A DNA stretch of 24,722 nt from DUAL01 sp036012565 (GTDB taxonomy: Bacteria; Bacteroidota; Bacteroidia; Flavobacteriales; BACL11): positions 1-24,722 of the forward strand of contig DASCPP010000018.1 of NCBI GenBank assembly GCA_036012565.1, given 5' to 3'. Position 1 is the stretch's first letter. Every line of letters begins with the position of its first letter. A model generated the notes under the pieces. That model had not been told where the DNA came from. It did no database searches and saw nothing but the letters and a program-made list of their open reading frames with translations. Both the position numbers and the translations under genes were made by a program. Below, piece by piece: positions 7,536 to 14,747 of this stretch.

Positions 7536-9059
7536 ATGTCAGAAGTAAGAGTACGATTTGCGCCTAGTCCGACAGGACCATTACATATTGGAGGAGTAAG
7601 AACAGCCCTTTATAATTATCTTTTTGCGAAAAATAAAGGAGGTAAATTTATTTTGCGAATTGAAGATACGGATCAAGCAAGGTTTGTAGAAGGAGCGGAA
7701 CAATATATTTTTGAGTCTTTAAAGTGGTGTGGAATTGAGTTTGATGAATCGGTTATTGCAGGGGGAGAATTTGGCCCTTACAAACAATCAGAAAGAAAAG
7801 CTATGTACTTGCCTTATGCCGAACAATTGGTAAAAGATGGTTTTGCTTATTATGCTTTTGATAGTTCAGAAGAACTAACTGCAATGCGCGAAAGAATGAA
7901 AGTGGCAGGAGTTCCTTCACCACAATACAATGCGGTAACGCGTACTACAATGCAAAATTCTTTGGCCCTTTCGGAAGATGAAGTGACTAAAAGAAGACAG
8001 GCAGGAGAGGCTTATGTTATCCGTATAAAAATGCCTAGAAATGAAGAGGTAAAACTGAACGATATTATTAGAGGTTGGGTGGTAGTAAATACCAATAATA
8101 TGGACGATAAAGTTATCTTCAAATCAGACGGGACGCCAACTTATCATTTAGCAAATGTGATTGATGATTATTTAATGAAAATTTCCCATGTAATAAGAGG
8201 GGAGGAGTGGTTGCCATCCGCACCTCTACATGTTTTATTGTACAGATATTTAGGATGGGAAGATGTAATGCCACAATTTGCACATTTACCTTTAATATTA
8301 AAACCAGATGGAAATGGGAAGTTGAGTAAGCGTGATGGGGATAGATTAGGGTTTCCAGTTTTCCCAACTGAGTGGATGAATCCAGAAACAAAAGAAATTA
8401 GTTCAGGATACAGAGAAAGTGGATATATTAAAGAAGCCTTTATAAACATGCTTTCCTTTTTAGGATGGAACCCAGGAACTACACAAGAGATTTTCTCTAT
8501 GGAAGGATTGATAGAATCTTTCAGTTTAGATAGAGTAGGAAAAGCGGGAGCAAAGTTTGATTTTGACAAAACAAGATGGTTCAATCAGCAATATTTAAGA
8601 GCAAAATTGAAAGAAGAATTAGCACAAGATTTGCAACTTATCCTGAAAGAAAATGGGGTAGAGGCAGAAGATAATTTTGTAGAAACCGTCTGTGAGCAAC
8701 TAAAAGAAAGAGCCACTTTTGTAAAAGATATGTGGGAAGAAGGAAAATATTATTTTCTCTCCCCTACATCTTATGATGAAAAAACAATCCGTAAAAAGTG
8801 GAAAGAAGATACTCCAAAATATGTATCGGAATTAAAAAATAGATTAGCAGAATTAGCTGATTTCTCTTCTGAAAGTATTGAGATAGAATTTAAAAAATAC
8901 TTGGAAGAAAATGAACTAGGAATGGGAAAATTATTACCTGCTTTTAGGGTTTGTTTAACAGGACTTGGAATGGGACCTTCTATTTTTGATATTGCATCAC
9001 TACTTGGGAAAGAAAAAACAATTAAAAGAATGGAAACTGCTTTAGAAAAAATTAACTAA
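7536..9059 (+). CDS. gltX: Glutamyl-tRNA synthetase
   Basis: This class I aminoacyl-tRNA synthetase (507 residues) charges tRNA-Glu with glutamate. The N-terminus FAPSPTGPLHIGGVRTALYN holds the HIGH-type motif (HIGG, residues 17-20), and LRIEDTDQAR follows as in all GluRS. The KMSKS-type loop is KLSKRDG, beginning at residue 262. The C-terminal helical part that reads the anticodon is present, and the length is normal. The start is the first ATG, directly before MSEVRVRFAPSPTGP. The stop overlaps the folB ATG by one base (taATG), so the two genes are cotranscribed. Whether the enzyme discriminates against tRNA-Gln cannot be judged from this window. Confidence 0.97.
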   Translation: MSEVRVRFAPSPTGPLHIGGVRTALYNYLFAKNKGGKFILRIEDTDQARFVEGAEQYIFESLKWCGIEFDESVIAGGEFGPYKQSERKAMYLPYAEQLVKDGFAYYAFDSSEELTAMRERMKVAGVPSPQYNAVTRTTMQNSLALSEDEVTKRRQAGEAYVIRIKMPRNEEVKLNDIIRGWVVVNTNNMDDKVIFKSDGTPTYHLANVIDDYLMKISHVIRGEEWLPSAPLHVLLYRYLGWEDVMPQFAHLPLILKPDGNGKLSKRDGDRLGFPVFPTEWMNPETKEISSGYRESGYIKEAFINMLSFLGWNPGTTQEIFSMEGLIESFSLDRVGKAGAKFDFDKTRWFNQQYLRAKLKEELAQDLQLILKENGVEAEDNFVETVCEQLKERATFVKDMWEEGKYYFLSPTSYDEKTIRKKWKEDTPKYVSELKNRLAELADFSSESIEIEFKKYLEENELGMGKLLPAFRVCLTGLGMGPSIFDIASLLGKEKTIKRMETALEKIN

Positions 9060-9427
9060 TGGGATTAATTACGGTAGAAGGAATAAGGGTTTTTGCCTAT
9101 CATGGACATTTGCCAGAAGAAGCAAAATTAGGAGGAAACTTTATAGTAAATGCTTGGGTTAAGGCAGACACTTCTGAGGTGGAAAAAACAGATGATTTGA
9201 ACGATACAGTGGACTATGTAAAAATCATAGACATTGTAAAAGAGCAAATGGCAATCCGATCGGATATGATAGAGCAACCTGCCAGAAGAATTGTTGATGC
9301 AATTTTAACTTTAAATAAAGTGCAAAAAGTAAAAGTAGAGGTGCAGAAAATCACCCCTCCAATTGATGCAACTTTTGATAAAATCTCAGTAACAATTAAA
9401 GCAGAGCGAAAGGACTTGCAAGAATGA
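9059..9427 (+). CDS. folB: Dihydroneopterin aldolase (folate synthesis)
   Basis: FolB cleaves 7,8-dihydroneopterin to 6-hydroxymethyl-7,8-dihydropterin and glycolaldehyde. The 122-residue length is typical. Visible family residues are YHGHLPEEAKLGG with E21, the active-site tyrosine Y53 in DTVDYVKI, the substrate-binding glutamate E72 in IEQPARRI, and the catalytic lysine K97 in VQKITPPI. The ATG overlaps the gltX stop by one base. The last codons contain the -33 box of the tRNA-Cys promoter. Functional linkage with gltX is positional only. Confidence 0.95.
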   Translation: MGLITVEGIRVFAYHGHLPEEAKLGGNFIVNAWVKADTSEVEKTDDLNDTVDYVKIIDIVKEQMAIRSDMIEQPARRIVDAILTLNKVQKVKVEVQKITPPIDATFDKISVTIKAERKDLQE

Positions 9428-9445
9428 GATAATTGATTAAATTTG
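9416..9445 (+). promoter_or_regulatory. Complete Bacteroidota promoter for tRNA-Cys
   Basis: TTG at 9416-9418, a 19-bp spacer, and TAAATTTG at 9438-9445 fit the -33/-7 consensus TTG-N19-TAnnTTTG. The -33 box lies in the end of folB. The expected start is about 10 bp before the mature tRNA. Confidence 0.7.
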
Positions 9446-9462
9446 CATTCCTTTAAAAATAG

Positions 9463-9533
9463 GGTCTCGTGGCCGAGCGGCTAGGCAGTGCTCTGCAAAA
9501 GCATCTACAGCGGTTCGAATCCGCTCGAGACCT
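9463..9533 (+). tRNA. tRNA-Cys (anticodon GCA)
   Basis: A full cloverleaf can be folded. Acceptor GGTCTCG (9463-9469) pairs with CGAGACC (9526-9532). The D stem is GCC/GGC. The anticodon stem is GTGCT/AGCAT with loop CTGCAAA and anticodon GCA at 9495-9497. The T stem is AGCGG/CCGCT around TTCGAAT. The discriminator base is U73, a known cysteine identity element. CCA is not encoded and must be added. The gene has its own promoter and terminator. Confidence 0.97.
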
Positions 9534-9543
9534 CAAAGAAAAG

Positions 9544-9576
9544 CCCCTTGTAATCTAGTGATTATAGGGGTTTTTT
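9544..9576 (+). terminator. Rho-independent terminator after tRNA-Cys
   Basis: The arms CCCCTTGTAATC (9544-9555) and GATTATAGGGG (9560-9570) form a stem with one bulged T, one G-T pair and a four-base loop, followed by six T residues. It ends the gltX-folB-tRNA region. Confidence 0.85.
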
Positions 9577-9712
9577 GTTTTAACAGGACAGATAGTAGGA
9601 CACTATTACCTATATATCCAATTGTGTAAAATTACGAGCGTTTGTACATCAACGATTATAGGAAAAAGAGTGTTTTAAGATATATGCCGCCCCCTTCCTT
9701 TCTTAAATGGCA

Positions 9713-10171
9713 TTACTTACACAAATCATTGTAATTATCACAAAGACCTAAATCACAAGCTTGCTTAAAATCACTACAATAAGGTAATTTTAAATACCAT
9801 TTAGCAATTCCTCTGTTTAAATATGCATAAGCAGTAGGGTCTATTCCAATATCTCTTGTGTAATCAGCTATGGCATGTTCATAGTTTCCTAACTCATTAT
9901 TAGCAATTTCAAAATGCAGTCCTACACAAATAGCTCTTGTGAAATCAGCTATAGCGTCTTCATATTTTCCTAACTTATTATATGTAATCCCTCTGTTGTA
10001 ATATGCAGGAGCATAATCAGGGTATTCATTAATCGCTTTTGTGTAATTATTTATTGCTAATTGATATTCTCCTAAATCTTGATATTCAATTCCTTGTATA
10101 TAATAATCGTAAGCAGTTTGCCCAAACCCAATTATTGGCAAGCAAAGTAATATGAGTAGTAGTTTTTTCAT
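9713..10171 (-). CDS. Small secreted tetratricopeptide-repeat protein
   Basis: The frame opens at a TTG at 10231, but the ATG at 10171 starts a clean signal peptide (MKKLLLILLCLPIIGFGQ), giving 152 residues. A complete promoter at 10195-10225 fits only this start. The mature part is built of TPR units: YDYYIQGIEYQDLGEYQLAI, then YYNRGITYNKLGKYEDAI, a shortened third unit (NNELGNYEHAIADYTRDI), then YLNRGIAKWYLK. The tail has four cysteines (C-x6-C-x4-C-x6-C), a pattern I associate with small Bacteroidota TPR proteins. It probably mediates protein contacts in the periplasm or at the surface; no partner is evident. It stands alone between tRNA-Cys and the divergent SprB-like gene. Confidence 0.8.
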   Translation of the reverse strand: MKKLLLILLCLPIIGFGQTAYDYYIQGIEYQDLGEYQLAINNYTKAINEYPDYAPAYYNRGITYNKLGKYEDAIADFTRAICVGLHFEIANNELGNYEHAIADYTRDIGIDPTAYAYLNRGIAKWYLKLPYCSDFKQACDLGLCDNYNDLCK

Positions 10172-10194
10172 AATTTTAAGATTGAAATTCTTAC

Positions 10195-10225
10195 CAAACA
10201 TACACACAATTAACAAATTGTCAAA
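10195..10225 (-). promoter_or_regulatory. Complete Bacteroidota promoter for the TPR gene
   Basis: On the minus strand TTTG (10225-10222), a 19-bp spacer and TATGTTTG (10202-10195) match both consensus boxes. Transcription would begin near 10189, about 18 nt before the ATG at 10171. The promoter lies downstream of the TTG at 10231 in the reading direction, so that codon cannot be the start of this transcript. Confidence 0.7.
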
Positions 10226-10275
10226 ATGCAAAACATTAAAAAATTAGCATCTTCTCCTATTAATTTAATAAATGT

Positions 10276-10283
10276 TAAATTTG
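10276..10283 (+). promoter_or_regulatory. -7 promoter element for the SprB-like/PorP operon
   Basis: TAAATTTG is an exact match to TAnnTTTG, 18 bp before the ATG at 10302. No TTG is found at the -33 position. Confidence 0.5.
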
Positions 10284-10301
10284 CGACTGAATTTTTAATA
10301 A

Positions 10302-11360
10302 ATGATTAGCAAATTTAAAACCATAATAGTAGTAGTTTTCACCTTTCTCCCATCTATAATTATGGCGCAATGCACTATAAACTTAGATGAAGCCACTCAT
10401 ATTGATTGTTTTGGAGATAATACTGGAGCTATCACAGTAGATGTTGCATCAAGCCCTGCTACAACTACTTATTTCTGGACTGGCCCTTTGGGGTTTTCTT
10501 CCATTGTTGAAGATATATCTGGTCTTTTAGCAGGTGATTATAAGCTAATAGTGAATGATGCTAGCACTTCCTGTATCGATAGTTTTAATTATACCATTCA
10601 TCAGCCTTTGCAAATTACTGCAGAATTTACCCTTTCCGGCTTATGTGAAACAGGAGATTCAGCAGATGTGAGCACCTTAGTTTATGGCGGCACGCCTCCT
10701 TATACTTATAGTTGGTCAATAGGAGGAATCACAACTGCATCAATTCAAGGGTTAATTCCTGGTTGGTATGGATTAAATGTCACAGATGCAAACGGATGTG
10801 ATGGTTGGGGCTATTTAACTGTTAGCATTCCTCCCGCCTTACAAGTTTTTATGAGTATTGCGGATGCCGATTGTAAGGATGATAATACTGGTTCTATTCA
10901 AGCTTTTGCAACAGGCGGAACGCCCCCCTATGATTTTTATTGGCCCAATAATATCATTGATTTGGATAAAGCAAACACATCTATTTTGGGCGAATTGTTG
11001 GAAGGCACTTATGCAGTAGAAATTATAGATGAAATGGGCTGTATTTTGCAAGATACCGCAACTGTAATTCATAATCCGAAAATATGCTTGAAGGTATATT
11101 CTGCTTTTTCGCCAAATGAAGATTCCAATCATGATTTTTGGCAAATAAAAAATATTGAGTTTTATCCTGAGGCCTTGGTTGAGGTGTACAACAGATCTGG
11201 TGACAGGGTGTATAGGCGTAGGGAGTACAAAAATACTTTGAAAGACGCATTTAACGGAAAAGTAGATGGGAAAAGATTGCCTTCCGCTACTTATTATTAT
11301 ATCATTGATTTGGAGAATGGAGATCCTCCTTTTACTGGAACAGTAACCATTGTCAGATAA
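10302..11360 (+). CDS. Type IX secretion cargo with SprB-like repeats and CHU_C-type C-terminal domain
   Basis: This 352-residue protein starts with a signal peptide (cut near MA-Q). Three modules of roughly 76 residues follow, each with motifs of SprB-type repeats: CFGDNTGAITV, GGTPPYTYSW and GGTPPYDFYW, and ends such as YGLNVTDANGC and YAVEIIDEMGC. From about residue 262 the sequence KVYSAFSPNEDSNHDFWQIKNI, VEVYNRSGDRVYRR and FTGTVTIVR fits the gliding-motility-associated C-terminal domain used as a type B sorting signal by the type IX system. It is far smaller than SprB itself. The stop is followed directly by the PorP/SprF ATG with no gap, which supports paired export. It is likely a surface-displayed or adhesive protein; the ligand is unknown. 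Confidence 0.88.
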   Translation: MISKFKTIIVVVFTFLPSIIMAQCTINLDEATHIDCFGDNTGAITVDVASSPATTTYFWTGPLGFSSIVEDISGLLAGDYKLIVNDASTSCIDSFNYTIHQPLQITAEFTLSGLCETGDSADVSTLVYGGTPPYTYSWSIGGITTASIQGLIPGWYGLNVTDANGCDGWGYLTVSIPPALQVFMSIADADCKDDNTGSIQAFATGGTPPYDFYWPNNIIDLDKANTSILGELLEGTYAVEIIDEMGCILQDTATVIHNPKICLKVYSAFSPNEDSNHDFWQIKNIEFYPEALVEVYNRSGDRVYRRREYKNTLKDAFNGKVDGKRLPSATYYYIIDLENGDPPFTGTVTIVR

Positions 11361-12281
11361 ATGAAAAAACTTTTAGTCATAGCGATTTTTGTAGGATTTT
11401 CACAGCTTCTATTTGCACAACAAAGCCCTGTTTATTCCCAGTATTTTGTGAATGAACTAGCTTATAATCCTGCAGTTGCAGGGAGTAAGGCTTACAATCC
11501 TTTTGTAATTATAACTCGCCAACAGTGGCTTGGGTTTTCGGGTGCTCCACTTACTGCAAATATCAGCTATCATGGGGCGCTTAATAATCGTTCCGGAATG
11601 GGCGGAAGTTTGTATCACGACCAAACCGGTCAAACTGGAAGCAGTGTTTTCGAGTTGGATTATGCTTACCATGTTCCCCTTGACCCAGATAGGCTGAATT
11701 TATCTTTTGGTATTGGGGCAAAAGCAATGTATTATGCTTTGGATTTAGAAGCTGGGAATCTTCCTCCTGGAGATGATCCCGCTTTTTCAGGGAATTCTTT
11801 CAGCCGATTTTTAGCAGATGCTTCTTCTGGCCTGTATTTATATGGCAAGAATTTTTATGCTGGATATTCTGTCTTGAATATGCTACAATCCAACTTTAAC
11901 AAAGAAGCAGGAGAGGGATTTAGCACCAATTATTTGCATAGAAATTATATGGGGATGTTAGGTTATAGATACGAATTCAATAGAGATATTCACTTTGGGC
12001 AATCTATACTAATCCGAAAAACAGAAAACACCAAATCCCAATACGATTTTTCAGCCAGAGTATTTTTCCAGGATGCTTTCTGGACCGGCTTGAGCGTGAG
12101 AACAAATGGTTCTCTTTCAGCAGTTATTGGTTTTAGAGCCGGGGAAATGCATATTGCTTATGCTTACGATCATTATTTTAAAGCCATTAATTCCTATCAA
12201 AATGGCACACATGAACTTTCCATTTCCTTTAAAGTTCCTTCTATTCTTAGCCAAAGGCATATCAGTTTCTGGACCTATTAA
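11361..12281 (+). CDS. PorP/SprF family outer-membrane protein (type IX secretion associated)
   Basis: This 306-residue protein has a signal peptide (MKKLLVIAIFVGFSQLLFAQ) and the family start QQSPVYSQYFVNELAYNPAVAGS, followed by RQQWLGFSGAPLTANISYHG. Alternating hydrophobic strands suggest a beta-barrel, and a late segment (GFRAGEMHIAYAYDHYF) is typical of the family. PorP/SprF proteins are encoded beside CHU_C cargo proteins and are needed for their export or anchoring. The neighbour upstream, ending immediately before this ATG, is exactly such a cargo. It is one of the paralogues expected in this phylum, so I do not assign a symbol. Confidence 0.92.
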   Translation: MKKLLVIAIFVGFSQLLFAQQSPVYSQYFVNELAYNPAVAGSKAYNPFVIITRQQWLGFSGAPLTANISYHGALNNRSGMGGSLYHDQTGQTGSSVFELDYAYHVPLDPDRLNLSFGIGAKAMYYALDLEAGNLPPGDDPAFSGNSFSRFLADASSGLYLYGKNFYAGYSVLNMLQSNFNKEAGEGFSTNYLHRNYMGMLGYRYEFNRDIHFGQSILIRKTENTKSQYDFSARVFFQDAFWTGLSVRTNGSLSAVIGFRAGEMHIAYAYDHYFKAINSYQNGTHELSISFKVPSILSQRHISFWTY

Positions 12282-12294
12282 AGAATTGCCTTAA

Positions 12295-12696
12295 ATGAAA
12301 AAAATTGAACATATTGGTATTGCTGTGAAAGATATGGCAAAAGCAGAAAAAATATTTTCTACTATTTTTGGTCAAAGCGCTTACAAAACAGAAGAAGTTA
12401 TTTCAGAAAGCGTGATAACTACATTTTTTAAAGTAGGAGATAGCAATATGGAATTAGTCTCAGCTACAAATTCCGAAAGCCCCATTGCAAAATTTTTAGA
12501 TAAAAATAGAGAGGGGATGCACCATATTGCTTTTACAGTGGATGATATTGAAAAAGAAATGGAACGCCTTAAAAAAGAAGGCATTCGCCTTTTAAACGAT
12601 AGACCAAAAGTTGGTGCCGACAACAAACTAATTTGCTTTTTGCACCCAAAAGACACCTCTGGTGTGCTTATTGAATTGTGTCAGGAAAAACAGTAG
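12295..12696 (+). CDS. mce: Methylmalonyl-CoA epimerase
   Basis: This 133-residue protein of the vicinal-oxygen-chelate (glyoxalase) fold interconverts (2R)- and (2S)-methylmalonyl-CoA in propionate metabolism. Motifs are EHIGIAVKDMAKAE (H6), NMELVSAT (E53), GMHHIAFTVDDIE (H77) and LHPKDTSGVLIELCQ (E127). The two histidines and the last glutamate are the expected metal ligands. It lies 13 nt after PorP/SprF on the same strand and is probably cotranscribed, although no functional link is evident. Its last 29 bp overlap the convergent HAD gene. The other mutase-pathway genes are not in the window. Confidence 0.9.
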   Translation: MKKIEHIGIAVKDMAKAEKIFSTIFGQSAYKTEEVISESVITTFFKVGDSNMELVSATNSESPIAKFLDKNREGMHHIAFTVDDIEKEMERLKKEGIRLLNDRPKVGADNKLICFLHPKDTSGVLIELCQEKQ

Positions 12697-13288
12697 AAAT
12701 ATCTTCCCCTTTCTTTAAATAATAACAATTGAGCCCTAAATTTTTAGCAGCCTTAATATGCTGAGGAGAATCGTCAATAAAGAAAACTTCATTCGGGTTT
12801 AATTTATTTTCTTCCAATATAATTTGAAAAGCTCCTTCACCAGGTTTCCTAAACCCTATTTCATGCGAGAGATATATTTTGTCAAAAACAGAAGAAAACA
12901 CTTTCCATTTTTCTGTTCCTATTTTGTTTTTAAAAGCAGTTATATGAATTTCATTGGTGTTGCTTAGCAAAAATATTTGGTAATTATTTTTCAGTTTTTT
13001 AATGTAGTCCAATCTATTTTCAGGCAAATCAAGTAGCATGGAATTCCAAGCATTTTCTACTTGATCTATACTTGCATTTTTGCACTCCTTTTGTAGAGCA
13101 TCCAAAAATTCTTTTGGGGTAATTGCACCTACTTCAATTTTATCAAAAATTGGGTTTTGTATTTTTTTAGAATAAAACAAATCAGCATTCTCCACTCCCA
13201 ATTCATTAAAAGCTACTACGGTAAGGAGGTAGTCAATATTTAGGAGTACACCCCCTAAATCAAAAATTACAGCTTTGCAGTTTTTCAT
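12668..13288 (-). CDS. HAD superfamily phosphatase, YihX-like
   Basis: This 206-residue haloacid-dehalogenase-type hydrolase has motif I VIFDLGGVLLNID, motif II LLSNTNEIH, the lysine of motif III in GFRKPGEGAF, and motif IV VFFIDDSPQHIKAA. The DLGGV form, with glycine two residues after the nucleophile, and the LSNTN and RKPE/G motifs resemble E. coli YihX, an alpha-D-glucose-1-phosphatase. The substrate here is not known. The start is the only good ATG, before MKNCKAVIFDLGG. No -7 box was found. The gene converges with mce and the coding ends overlap by 29 bp. Confidence 0.85.
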   Translation of the reverse strand: MKNCKAVIFDLGGVLLNIDYLLTVVAFNELGVENADLFYSKKIQNPIFDKIEVGAITPKEFLDALQKECKNASIDQVENAWNSMLLDLPENRLDYIKKLKNNYQIFLLSNTNEIHITAFKNKIGTEKWKVFSSVFDKIYLSHEIGFRKPGEGAFQIILEENKLNPNEVFFIDDSPQHIKAAKNLGLNCYYLKKGEDISTVFPDTIQ

Positions 13289-13322
13289 TTTACAAATCTG
13301 CTAAATAATACAACAATTTTAA

Positions 13323-13330
13323 TAGTTTTG
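13323..13330 (+). promoter_or_regulatory. -7 promoter element for tRNA(CAU)
   Basis: TAGTTTTG matches TAnnTTTG and ends 18 bp before the mature tRNA. No clear -33 TTG is visible. Confidence 0.5.
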
Positions 13331-13348
13331 CAGTTGCTTTTTTAAAAG

Positions 13349-13422
13349 GGGCCCATAGCTCAGCTGGTTAGAGCACTTGACTCATAATCAAGGGGTCGCA
13401 GGTTCAAGCCCTGCTGGGCCCA
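13349..13422 (+). tRNA. tRNA with anticodon CAU, probably tRNA-Ile2 (lysidine-modified)
   Basis: The cloverleaf is complete. Acceptor GGGCCCA (13349-13355) pairs with TGGGCCC (13415-13421), discriminator A. The D stem is GCTC/GAGC. The anticodon stem is CTTGA/TCAAG with loop CTCATAA and anticodon CAT at 13383-13385. The T stem is GCAGG/CCTGC. CCA is not encoded. CAU is shared by initiator Met, elongator Met and Ile2. The acceptor pairs C4-G69 and C5-G68 are known TilS determinants in E. coli Ile2 and are absent from its elongator tRNA-Met. The fully paired 1-72 position argues against an initiator. The tRNA call is certain; the isoacceptor is inferred. Confidence 0.9.
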
Positions 13423-13423
13423 C

Positions 13424-13449
13424 AAAAACCACCCTTTGGTGGTTTTTTT
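13424..13449 (+). terminator. Rho-independent terminator after tRNA(CAU)
   Basis: A perfect stem AAAAACCACC / GGTGGTTTTT (13424-13433 and 13438-13447) with loop CTTT runs into seven T residues. It starts almost at the tRNA end. Confidence 0.9.
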
Positions 13450-13464
13450 ATACGCAATAAATTG

Positions 13465-13472
13465 TATTTTTG
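13465..13472 (+). promoter_or_regulatory. -7 promoter element for the DUF1844-xth operon
   Basis: TATTTTTG matches TAnnTTTG and lies 27 bp before the ATG at 13500. No -33 TTG is seen; the preceding terminator occupies that position. Confidence 0.45.
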
Positions 13473-13499
13473 GATGTTTAATTTTAAAACCAAAAACTA

Positions 13500-13829
13500 A
13501 TGGAAAAAAACGATCAGTTATTTATGCAGCTATTGTATATGTTTCATACATCTGCAATGCAAGGGCTAGGCAAAATTGCCGACCCATCAGGTCAGCTTAA
13601 TCGCAATCTGGAATATGTAAGCCAAACCATTGACCTTATGGCTATGCTAAAAGAAAAAACAAAAGGCAATATTTCAGAAGAAATGGAAAAAGTTTTGGAT
13701 GGTATGCTTTCTGAATTACGCCTCAATTATGTGGATGAAAAAAGCAAAACCTCTGAAAAAGAGAAGGAGAAAAAAAAGGAAGAAAAACCAAAAGTCATAA
13801 AGAAAAAACCAAAAAAGAAAAAAAAGTAG
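13500..13829 (+). CDS. DUF1844-like protein with lysine-rich tail
   Basis: This 109-residue protein matches my recollection of DUF1844: an N-terminal helix (LFMQLLYMFHTSAMQGLGKI), the turn ADPSGQLNRNLEYVSQTIDLMAML, then KEKTKGNISEEMEKVLDGML and LRLNYVDEK. From about residue 80 the tail is almost entirely Lys and Glu, ending in KKKPKKKKK-type sequence, which may bind nucleic acid or acidic partners. The family has no function known to me. The gene begins an operon with the membrane/coiled-coil protein and exodeoxyribonuclease III; the next ATG is 3 nt after its stop. Confidence 0.78.
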   Translation: MEKNDQLFMQLLYMFHTSAMQGLGKIADPSGQLNRNLEYVSQTIDLMAMLKEKTKGNISEEMEKVLDGMLSELRLNYVDEKSKTSEKEKEKKKEEKPKVIKKKPKKKKK

Positions 13830-13832
13830 TTG

Positions 13833-14747
13833 ATGGAGCAAAGTAATTTGCCAGAAAATAAACCAAAAAGAAAGAGGATTTATATCCTACTATTTGTTGT
13901 AGTTGGCTTATTGGTTTTTTTGTTTGTCCAAGAGAAAAAAATAAAGAAACAACAAGCAATTAAAATGCAATTTATTGAGGAGAAAAATGCCTTGCGTGAT
14001 GATTTGGATGATTTGATTGATGAGCATGATAATTTGTTGGAACAATATGGTGATTTAAATATTCAATTAGGAGAAAAAGATTCTGCTATTCGCTCGCAAA
14101 TTTCTGAAATCAGAAATTTGAATCGTATTGGAATACGCACAAAAGAGGACTTGAAAATAGCCAAAGAAAAAATGGAGGTTCTTAAAAGTATTTCTATTCG
14201 CTATCTTGCCGATATTGATTCCTTATATACTATAAATGTGCAACTACATAACGAAAACGATAGCGTAATAAAAGTAAACAAGAATATCAACTGGAAAAAC
14301 TACAAGCTAAATAAAGAAAATCAGGAGCTAATCGATAAAGTAAACAAGGGATCTGTGCTTGAAGTTGGCGATATTTTGGTAGAGACATTAAAATACAGAA
14401 ATAGTGGAAAAGAAGTGGAAACTTTCAAAGCATCCAAAGTAATAATGATAAGAACAACCTTTAATATTGAATATAATCCTATTGCAGAAAAAGGGCCAAA
14501 AACAATCTACTTGAGATTTATCGCCCCAAACCAAAAACTACTTATTAATAGCGGGCGAACCCAAAATTTTGTGACAGAACAAGGAGAATTAAAATATTCT
14601 ATTTCAAAGCAATTCCAATATGAAAATAAGGAGTTACCTTTTAGTATTGACTTTAAAAGAAGGAATCCTCTGAAGGAAGGCGAATATATTACGGAGGTTT
14701 ATATAGATGGGTTTTTGGCAGGAACAACCAAATTTTATTTGAAATAA
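13833..14747 (+). CDS. Unrecognised single-pass membrane protein with coiled coil and beta-rich C-terminal domain
   Basis: I do not recognise this protein (304 residues from the ATG at 13833; a TTG three bases earlier is also in frame). A short basic cytoplasmic tail (PENKPKRKR) precedes one membrane helix (IYILLFVVVGLLVFLFV). A charged coiled coil follows, roughly residues 35-180, with heptad-like stretches such as LRDDLDDLIDEHDNLLEQYG. The last 120 or so residues look like a beta sandwich (GDILVETLKYRNSGKEVETF, TIYLRFIAPNQKLLIN, GEYITEVYIDGFLAGTTKFY). The basic tail predicts an inside N-terminus and a periplasmic C-terminus. It sits between a DUF1844-like gene and xth, with no gap before the xth ATG. 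Confidence 0.75.
   Translation: MEQSNLPENKPKRKRIYILLFVVVGLLVFLFVQEKKIKKQQAIKMQFIEEKNALRDDLDDLIDEHDNLLEQYGDLNIQLGEKDSAIRSQISEIRNLNRIGIRTKEDLKIAKEKMEVLKSISIRYLADIDSLYTINVQLHNENDSVIKVNKNINWKNYKLNKENQELIDKVNKGSVLEVGDILVETLKYRNSGKEVETFKASKVIMIRTTFNIEYNPIAEKGPKTIYLRFIAPNQKLLINSGRTQNFVTEQGELKYSISKQFQYENKELPFSIDFKRRNPLKEGEYITEVYIDGFLAGTTKFYLK

Noticed and set aside
9577..9712. Possible small RNA between the tRNA-Cys terminator and the TPR gene
   Set aside because: No -7 box with a following hairpin and T-run was found in these 136 bases, and no coding frame of note.
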